From Tribonema minus (Eukaryota; Sar; Xanthophyceae; Tribonematales; Tribonemataceae): 64,000 bases of DNA. This document shows, in pieces, positions 57,401 through 64,000 of this stretch. The stretch is taken from the NCBI GenBank assembly GCA_017506865.1, contig JAFCMP010000543.1:372001-436000 (forward strand). Direction: 5' to 3'. Under the pieces are notes generated by a model. The model was not told the origin of the DNA. It worked only from the letters and a program-made list of their open reading frames with translations, and ran no database searches. Positions within the stretch are counted from its first letter, which is position 1. The number at the start of each line of letters is the position of its first letter. The position numbers were made by a program, and so were the translations under genes.

Positions 57401-60240
57401 GAGTCACCTCCTGCACTGTGAAGTACGGTCGGTGACCTCAAGTTCTGTGAGGGGGCGCGCTGCTCCGCTCTTGCGTCCACCTGTGCACATGCCGGGTATG
57501 TAGTTGCGCAGGGCGGTGACTTCAACATCATGCGGTGACGCACCTGCCGACGCTCGCCGCGGAGGACGGGAGGGAGAACGGCGCAGACAGGCAGCGCGCC
57601 TTCCACGTCTCGTCGCTGCGCCGATACGGACCAGCAGGCGACAGCAACAGACAGCAAGTATCAGTACGAGCATTTGCCGTCAGAGGCTTGGTGGTCATGT
57701 AACACTCTGCGCACAAGCAAATGTTTGCTTGCCAGCAAGCGACGAGTGCCGTGCCTGCCTGCCTGCCTGTCTGTCCCTGTCAGCTAAGTAGAGTGCGCGA
57801 GCAGGCCAGATTCTGACGCGCTGTCGCAGCGCGCTGTTGAGGTCAACTCCAGCGCTGTTGAAGTTAACAGACTGTCCACACAAAGCCCCCTCCCCATCAC
57901 AATGGTCTGCCATAAGCAGGTACCGAGTTGACATAGCAATGTCACCCACACAAGACCGGTGATCTTGCCGTTGTTGGTACGCCGCCACCATACACGGCTG
58001 CCAGGACTGCTGCCGCCTGTACCTGGCTGCGTCGCCACCAAACTCACATCTGCACAAAATGAACTTTGTCATCGTCCTGCATCGCCTCATCGAACTGCGC
58101 GTGTCCATCGCCGCAAACCGCCGCCGCACACAGTTTACGTGCGCGTTCCAGGCAATGGCGGTCGCGCCTGAAGCAATGCACGCGTGGCCTGCTTGCACTT
58201 TGCAACCACGTCCTCTGCTCGCTGAGGCCACAGCTCGCATCTGACGTGTACCAACACGCCGCACAGTGACTTTGATACTGACGGCACTGACGGCACGCAG
58301 CACACTGAGCGTCACCCCCTGACTGCCTGTGTGGAAGTAGCAAGTGGCTGCAACTGGCAGCGCGCCGCCGCATTACAAGCGCCCTTCCCCCCCTCCCCCC
58401 TCTCTCCCCCCCCCCCCAACGTAACAGGCGCGACGCGTGTGTTGAAGCTGCACTTCGCACACGTCTGCATGGTTTAGTTTTCAGACAGCATGCCATACTT
58501 GCATACCTGCATGTGACGCTCTGGTGGAAGTGACGGCTCAGCGGCATGTGCAGCAGCTGCTGCGCCTGCAGGGCGATAGAGATGAAACACATGAGGTTGG
58601 TGAGTGAAACGCGCGTGTGTGCATACGCGGGCCCCGGATGCACAGCAGGAAAATAGTGGTATACACCAGCAGACCTATTTACTGCATTGGCTTTAAACCA
58701 TGCTGATGATGCGAGTCTGTTCTGGCCACTGTGGCTGTACCACATGAGATGAAGAGCACTGGGTTTCAATTCGCAACGATTCACGCAGCGTGCGTGTGCG
58801 ACGCAACGGCCACAACGCGTTTGACTCGCGGCAAGTGCCTAGTATTCACGGATGCCTTTGACTACGTGTGGCGACGTTCGCATAAAAGTTTATGATAAAG
58901 CACCTGCTTGTAGCGCACGCGATGCTCGTTACATTACGCGGTAATGCCAGCCGAGCGCGTTGCAAGTCACGTGTACCAGAGCAGGCAACAAAGCATATAC
59001 AGCGCTGAACAAATGCTTTCGGACCGCCAGCGAATTGTCGCCCAGCCCTGGCCCAGATATTGGCCTAACATGGCCGCTCTTGATGCAAATATATACGCAG
59101 TAACCTGCCGCAGAACGGCGGGGACTTCAATCTCAGCAAGCCTGCCTGCCTGCCTTGAACAGTCATGTTCATGCATTCAAGCCCGCATCGTCCTCACCTC
59201 GGCAGGCGAAAAGAAGCGCAGGAAATGTGAGAGCACGTCATCCAGGTACAGGATGCAGTCATCAACCCTGCCGCCTTGCATCTGCGGTGCACGCCTCGGC
59301 ATTTTGCGTGTTGACGCGCCTGCCTGGTCGGTAGCTGAGTGAAGAGGTTACACCTGTCGCAGCAGGTCGCAACGACCTAAATACCCAGACCGCAGCCGTG
59401 CCGCAGCATCATCTATCAAATCGCCACTCACTCTTGATCGTGCCAACACTTGGTCGTGCAACACTTGGTCACATCACGAAGCAATTTCTTCACAGGTCAA
59501 GATTCGCCACTTGAACTAACAACTTGCCTACGAAAAGAGTTGAGGCCGCCAGCTGCCCGCGTGCGCTTTCTCGACGTTACTCGATGAGGAAGATTGCAAT
59601 GGAGGAGCTGCAGGAGCTGCAGCTTTCATGCGGCTGTCATTTGCGTGGCATCACTGGTTGCTACTACGCGCGCGTTTGATCTGATGATCTGAGTTGAAGC
59701 CGCACACATACGCCTAGACAAACAGGCCGCACTGTTCACTGTGGCTTCTGCTGCCGTCGCGGCCACGGCTGAAGGCTCCTGCTGCTCCTGCGACCGCTGG
59801 TATAACGCCGCCACAGGTGCCGATTGTTGCTGTATGCCACAGGTGTGGAGAGGAGAGGTCTCCGCCGCCTTCACACTGGGTGCTTTGTACGTGCGTGCTG
59901 GGCGTCTTACTGCCACACTCTTTTCGTTCTGGCTCACAGCTGCGCTACGCAACCTTGTGGCAGCTGTAAGGATTTAATGTTGGAGTGGCACACATGCCGA
60001 GCAGCGCTCCAACTTGAAAGAAGCGGCAGCGCTCCGAAGAAAGGCAGCCGCACCAGCGGCGGCAGCGGCGGCGCTGCGGCCGGCGAGGCCGAAGTACCAC
60101 AGCAGTATTGCCATCAGCCACTTGCCTCTTGTGTAGCATCGTGAGGGACTCACCCAAACACGCAGCAGCCGCAGCCGCGCCAGCAGGGCTGCCGCGTGCT
60201 TGTGGCCTCTCTTCGCAATGCTGTCGTGAATGGCGTTCAT
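48422..60240 (-). CDS. armadillo-repeat protein
   Basis: Minus-strand exons: 60240-60154, 59267-59198, 58565-58507, 58094-58048, 57615-57544, 57175-57129, 56897-56813, 56320-56213, 55425-55351, 54437-54349, 53604-53490, 52881-52831, 52410-52254, 51410-51335, 50929-50870, 50422-50368, 49522-49467 and 48485-48422. From 56320 onward they are continuous in phase (301 residues plus stop). Repeats are evident: VARTTGIDALTGVMCVLDQH; RAVVRAMRRRSADPDIQ then AMACWAMVNLGLVRAQ; AAVLAAMRAHARSADVQ then HRALFALVNLSVRA; AVLLAVQAMAAFPK then ASRACLLLHNLAMDP; MVAAGVLPSLAAAKAAHPSD. This is the three-helix armadillo pattern with 'H/R-x-D-x-x-VQ ... A-x-ALxNL'. The end is LLDTIALQHNHQPLLQQEAL. The proposed start is MNAIHDSIAKRGHKHAAALL. 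Between the first and second exons, and near 56897, the phases do not fit, so small exons are missing there. These proteins are scaffolds; no partner can be inferred. Confidence 0.75.
49340..49372 (+). repeat. interstitial CCCTAA tract
   Basis: Five CCCTAA units, TTAGGG in the sense of the armadillo gene, about 95 bp after its penultimate exon's donor (49467). Confidence 0.9.
49460..49690 (-). repeat. acceptor copy of the penultimate armadillo exon
   Basis: The plus-strand block GCGGCCTGAGCAAGCAGCAGCG then CTCAAC-ACATG...GACAGCGGCGC surrounds the acceptor at 49522. It is repeated about 114 bp further upstream in transcription (AAGGCCTGTGCAAGCAGCAGCG from 49623). Confidence 0.8.
50423..50452 (-). 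repeat. CA/TG dinucleotide run serving as pyrimidine tract
   Basis: (CA)12-13 on the plus strand reads (TG)n ending in tgcag directly before the exon at 50422-50368 in the armadillo gene. Confidence 0.85.
51111..51213 (-). CDS. possible alternative terminal exon of the armadillo gene
   Basis: From acag (51214) in minus sense, entering in phase 2 as required after the 51410-51335 exon, the frame reads SQQYLPPQVLQAEVVHAQAG then PLKTLLEHLAPRN and stops at TGA. It looks coding, yet skipping it and splicing to 50929 continues the armadillo pattern just as well in the same phase. It may be an alternative end producing a shorter protein, or an old remnant. Confidence 0.35.
51860..52260 (-). repeat. 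donor array of the armadillo exon 52410-52254
   Basis: In minus sense the exon end (GTGCGCGCGCGGGACGCCGG then CGGTGACGCTCCCGCTCC...CCGG/gtacgtacg) recurs ending at about 52051, 51974 and 51855. Each copy is followed by gtacgtac. The first copy is almost perfect; the others carry GGC expansions or losses. A copy of the dispersed element (52113-52207) sits between the functional donor and the first copy. Confidence 0.92.
52113..52207 (+). repeat. dispersed element, copy B
   Basis: Shares CCACGGTTATTGG, GGCACTTGCGGCAAACCACTC and TTGTCACCTAGAGCTCTACG with copies A and C. It is shorter at its 5' side and abuts the end of a duplicated exon fragment. Confidence 0.85.
53040..53604 (-). repeat. donor copies of the armadillo exon 53604-53490
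   Basis: The exon end in minus sense (GCCGTCGTCCGCGCCATGCG, CAGACGCTCGGCAGACCCTG then ACATACAG/gtgcgc) recurs at about 53250-53310 (donor changed to gcacga) and 53044-53100 (ATGTAG/cacg). The exon is followed by gtgcgcgctca, so only the first donor remains canonical. Confidence 0.9.
54010..54400 (-). repeat. donor copy of the armadillo exon 54437-54349
   Basis: GAGGGCTCCATCGCGCGCG-C then GGCACCGCTGCGGAGAG/gt recurs at about 54096-54150. The ~100 bp beyond each donor are repeated too, including a (CTTCAACTTCAAC-TCAA) block, giving a unit near 250 bp. Confidence 0.88.
55003..55083 (+). repeat. degenerate CCCTAA/CCCTGA tract
   Basis: About twelve units in an intron of the armadillo gene, TTAGGG in its sense. 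A C run of about 17 follows near 55120-55136. Confidence 0.85.
55669..55695 (-). repeat. interstitial TTAGGG tract
   Basis: Four TTAGGG units on the plus strand, CCCTAA in the sense of the armadillo gene, about 245 bp before the exon at 55425. Confidence 0.9.
56632..56700 (+). repeat. degenerate CCCTAA tract
   Basis: About ten CCCTAA-like units between the exons 56813 and 56320 of the minus-strand armadillo gene. Confidence 0.85.
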
Positions 60241-61573
60241 AGTCGTCAACGAGGATGGGAAAAGTGTGGTGCTGCGCGAAATAAGGATACTTTCAGGTAC
60301 CAAAGTCTTGCGTGCGGACTGCGGCGAGCATAAGATGTGTCGTCCTCAGCCCCTTGGAGGATAGAGCAGAATTGGCACGATGGCTGCTTGCAAAACGAGA
60401 GGTGGCGATCATCAGGACGCAAAGGGCGCTAAAACGGGCAGAGCAGCATCAGCATGACCCAGTGTCAAGTACTACACTCCCGCAGTGTCAACACGGTGGC
60501 CAGGGCGCATCGTGTATCACCCACAGAGAATTAATAAAAAGTACACCACTCGGCGAGCGAATTTGTGGACAACTTCAGTTACTGTATACTATAGCCATAG
60601 CCAGATGCCCGCAAAGCCTGAAGTAACTCTCTACGGGGGCAAAGGCAACTGACCGGTGACGTTCTAGTTGGGTGTTTAGCTTGGTGTAGAAAGCTTACAG
60701 GTGAGGGCCCAGCTTCAACAAGTGAAGGTGCCTCTGAGGGGCGCTCTACGCGGCATCACCCAGCTTCCATGATCATCAATGATGATTCATCATGATGCTG
60801 CTGTCCTGGCGGTGATGGCACATGTGACATGACTTGCAAGTCACAACGCCTGTCATAAACCAAGGTCCATGCATGTTGCATCACAGGTGTTTAGATCAAG
60901 AGTTGAGCTTCGTTTGGCAGCTTGGGGTTGTATATTATGTGCTGGACCGCATGGGCTGAGCGCACGATAAAATGGCCCTTGCGATAACTATATCTATCTA
61001 CGGGGGGGGGCGGCGCTGGCCGGGCACCTGCAAGAGTGCGGTGTGGCCATAGGTGATGCCGGCGAGGGCCGCGGCACTGCAAACAGTGCGAGGCGGCGGT
61101 AAGCGCTGACGTCGCCAACAGGGGCTATGACTCCGTTCCAGTTGTCAATCACAACGCGTGTGAGCGCGCGCTGTAGCGCGAGGGAGGTGCGGTGTTGCCA
61201 GGTTCGTCACCACCCCCTTCCGACTGAGCCATGGGGGCCAAAAAAAAGTGAACTTTCGAACTGCAAGAGGCGAGTCTCCTGATTTTTTCATTTTCTTCAC
61301 ATTGGCTTGTTGTGCCGACACACGCTGGTCGACTGCGTGTGGCAGGCACAGGACAGCTTTGGAGTTTCGTTTCTGGTCTCAGCGTGGTGGCAGATTTTCC
61401 AGTAGGTCTGAACTGGTGCGCAGTAAGCCATCAGAAAATAATCAAAGGCCGACTCGACCCGGCCGCCGCCGCCCGCCGCCAATCCCACGCTGCTGAGGTC
61501 CGGGCTTTACGCAGGCTGCGCCCACTCGTTTCCACTGTATGTTTACAGCGCTGAGCTGCAGCATTTAGCTGGC
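60241..61573. promoter_or_regulatory. divergent intergenic region, armadillo / peroxidase-like genes
   Basis: About 1.3 kb between two predicted start codons pointing away from each other. I see no clear promoter element, gene or repeat apart from a G run near 61001-61010. Confidence 0.3.
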
Positions 61574-61798
61574 ATGAGTGGTATAGGTACAAGCGGAGCA
61601 TACAAGTTCGCGCTGGCACTCTTGCTTTTGGGACATGATTTGCTGATTGTTGGGGCTGCCACTTCCGTGAAGCTGAGGGAGTACTCCTTCGATGGGACCG
61701 GAAACAACGCGACGGACTTGGGAGCTGCTGGCAAGCCTTTTGCGAGGAATTACGATGCTGAGCCGATGGACTATGCTGACAGCCCATCAGCGAGGCAG
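61574..61798 (+). CDS. first exon of a secreted haem-peroxidase-like protein
   Basis: The ATG at 61574 opens 75 codons ending at a phase-0 donor (CGAGGCAG/gtgaga). The N-terminus has a hydrophobic core (FALALLLLGHDLLIVGAA) consistent with a signal peptide. It is followed by SVKLREYSFDGTGNN, LGAAGKPFARNYDAEPMDYA and DSPSARQ. The sequence R-x-(Y/I)-DGTGNN ... GAAG-P-(L/F)-x-R ... Y-A-D ... PSAR is the N-terminal signature of animal-type haem peroxidases (PF03098), where it precedes the catalytic domain. The following exons were not found before the window ends, so the catalytic histidines cannot be checked, and the call rests on this block alone. Confidence 0.5.
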
Positions 61799-63763
61799 GT
61801 GAGAGGAGTTGACGCCATGTACCAAAGGTGTCAAATAACAGTATCGAGTTTGCTCATCAACAGTGCTCAATATTTGATTCAGACTCTTCAATGGCCCGTG
61901 GACTGCTCCATGAACCGGAAAAAAGCGTGCAATAGCGTGTGAAGACTCAGACCCATCAAAGCTACGTAGTGTACTCAAGGGGGATGGGGGCGTGTGTTGG
62001 TTCATCTGCACAGTGGGCCTATAAACAGTGGGATAGACGCCATCAGCACAAGTGGTGCCCTGTGCATCAGTGATTCGGGCTTTAAATCAATATGATCAAT
62101 CAGGTGTATCATGTGCGTGATCGTAAGCTGCCTCGTCAGGTGGCTGCATGTACTCTGAAGCTGGTGTACTCTGAAGCTGGAGAAGTAGCTTTTTGGGCAT
62201 CACCACAGTACGCTCGCGTCATGATTTTGTGCCCGCTCTCGCTGCACAGCTAAAGGCTCCAGCGTGGCGCTGCACTGCTGTCCCTTGCCCTGTGTGGAGG
62301 GTTAGTTGAGGCGTGTGTTGCGTCGAGCACTTGAAGCAGCGCAGCGCTCCCATGCCCTCTTCTGCCCCAATGCAGGGATGATTTACTGATTCAAATTTGA
62401 AGTATGTGTCTCGAAGTAGTTCACTGCGCGACACTCGGTGCACAAGAAATAGTGAAGCGGAACAGTATTGTGCGCGGCACCAGCAGCAGCGATACAGCTG
62501 GTATCTACCGCACTTCACAGTGGGTTACAGCCGATACGTGCTGGCAACTGCGTGCAGCTGCCTGCACCCACACGCATGCACTGCCGCCGTGTGCAGCACC
62601 GCTTGCCGCTGCAGCGTAGCTTATGCTACTTTGGTGAGGTACATGTATGCACACGCGCATGCCTACGACTTGAGCTTGGTTATCGAATAAATATGCGCTG
62701 ATGGCGTTGCCCCCATGGGTGCGAAGGTCGGCTACACCGGCGGTTGTTGCATGTCAGATGAGACATGCTCCTTGCCTATGGCTGCAATTTGATTGCCAGG
62801 CCCCATGAGTACTGCCAAACTACGACCGGGGCCATCGCATCAGCAGCCAACTAAGTGTCTGCATTGCAATCATTTCTGCGCCAGTCTGCTCATGCTCACA
62901 GTACTGACGACAGCTGTGTTTGACACGGCGTGACCGTTGCATTGGTCTGACTGCCGGCGCCGGCGCGTTGTTGTGCATGTCAAGGACGGCTGTGCTGATA
63001 GCCATCAGTGTAGACACTTTGGGTACTTGCAACATTCACGTGTGAACTCTGTACCAAGTCAACCTTGGGTTGTTTGTAGTGCTTGTAGCATGTGAGGAGG
63101 ATTGGGTGCACCTGACAACGACTCTAAACGGACATTATGACCTGTAAGGAGCATCAGGCATAAATGGCAACAGCGGAAAACAGTCATGACGACAAGTATA
63201 CGCCTGGCATGTACACTTGGCGTGCGCCGCAGCCGTGACTGCACACGGCAGGCAGACTGCAAAGCCACAGCACCACATTGGCACGGCGCACGCCGGCCGT
63301 CTGGACACCAATAGTGGAGACTGCGTGTCGCGGAACGCCGCCGTCCCACAGTTTCTCTGCTGCATCAGCAAAGCCACGGAGGCGCACGCGCTTGTTCGTG
63401 TTCATCACACACACTACTCAACTTCACAAAGCAGCGCATACATATCGGAGGTGGTCCTGCTGTATAATACACCCAGAAGGAGTCTGCGCTCCATATACTC
63501 AGCCATTGCGCCAGGGGTATCTCGTGATCTGCACTAGTGCTACTCGTTCATAACCAGATCACTGCAGCCGTTGCTGAGCACTGCTTCACACGACCGTGGC
63601 AGCAGCGCACTCCCCGACTCTTGCACCTGCGTTGCCGCCTGCCGGAGGCTTGTGATCGCAGTGCCTCAGACCCCTGAATGCAGCAAGGGGGCCCCGCGGG
63701 AATGTATAACGCACCGTGCCTCACCTGTTGGCGCTCTCATGTTGGTCCGATTCTCTTGTCCAG
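61799..63763. other. interval with no further exons recognised
   Basis: It should hold the intron(s) of the peroxidase-like gene, but no phase-compatible exon with recognisable sequence was found. No repeat array or telomere-like tract is present either. Confidence 0.3.
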
Positions 63764-63823
63764 ATTCTGAGGGACGTGTATCTGGCGCACGAGTCGCCGC
63801 TGAGCGCGCGCGGCGTCAACCAG
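63764..63823 (+). CDS. single exon of a gene extending beyond the window
   Basis: A 60-nt exon between ccag and gtaagt reads ILRDVYLAHESPLSARGVNQ in phase 0. 'H-x-SPLSARGVNQ' recalls the 'D-x-PLTxxGxxQA' motif of histidine phosphatases (phosphoglycerate-mutase family), but the catalytic RHG motif is not visible. It could instead be a downstream exon of the peroxidase-like gene, since the phases are compatible. A G run of about 17 follows the donor after ~95 bp. Confidence 0.4.
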
Positions 63824-64000
63824 GTAAGTAGGGCTTGCTAAGGGTTGGGCTGCTGAGCGCGTGGGGTGTAGGGCAGGGTTAGACGGAGCACACGCAGGGG
63901 CGTAAAGCAGGCAGGAGGGGGGGGGGGGGGGGGGCGATAGTAGGGTTAGGGTCAGCGAACGGGGTGCGAATCAGGCACCGCAGCCGCCCTTGCCTACTGG

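Noticed and set aside
59990-60110. Alanine-rich minus-strand stretch as an armadillo exon
   Set aside because: GCN-rich repeat without a good acceptor; its composition explains the open frame.

Overview
Eukaryotic nuclear DNA: GC-rich, intron-dense protein-coding genes with GT-AG (and one GC-AG) introns on both strands. Interstitial TTAGGG/CCCTAA tracts, homopolymer G or C runs and GGC/CAG triplet runs are scattered through the introns. A ciliary coiled-coil gene (CFAP184/CCDC96) implies a flagellated cell. A methyltransferase gene whose N-terminus reads as a signal peptide followed by an AFAP motif implies a complex plastid of red-algal origin. Together these suggest a unicellular alga such as a haptophyte or stramenopile; I cannot name the species.

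Layout. 1-1048 (+): 3' end of an unrecognised gene. 3025-22149 (+): a gene of at least 22 exons whose phases join a CAP/SCP domain, an MABP-like region and the whole CFAP184 coiled coil into one reading frame. 24043-27255 (+): five-exon STI1-type helical-repeat protein. 30126-35682 (-): plastid-targeted DOT1-like methyltransferase. 36958-40290 (+): Aurora kinase, first exon not found. 41821-42470: in-frame 330-bp tandem duplication, possibly retroelement-derived. 43151 (+): secreted Ser/His-rich protein. 44580-44875 (-): terminal exon of an unrecognised gene. 48422-60240 (-): about 18-exon armadillo-repeat protein. 61574-61798 (+): first exon of a secreted, haem-peroxidase-like protein. 63764-63823 (+): one exon of a gene running off the window. 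The methyltransferase and Aurora genes are head to head, as are the armadillo and peroxidase-like genes.

The most unusual property cuts across the genes. Many exon-intron junctions, both acceptors and donors, are followed or preceded inside the intron by two to five degraded tandem copies of the same junction, at a spacing of roughly 90-165 bp. The copies carry the last or first 20-70 nt of the exon plus the splice site, and many contain stops or frameshifts. The pattern occurs in the CAP-CFAP184, STI1, methyltransferase, Aurora and armadillo genes, so it appears to be a genomic process and not a property of one gene. C-runs and CCCTAA tracts tend to lie before acceptors and G-runs after donors, in the sense of transcription.

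All gene models were read by eye from splice consensus, phase continuity and protein motifs. No alignment or transcript evidence was available.
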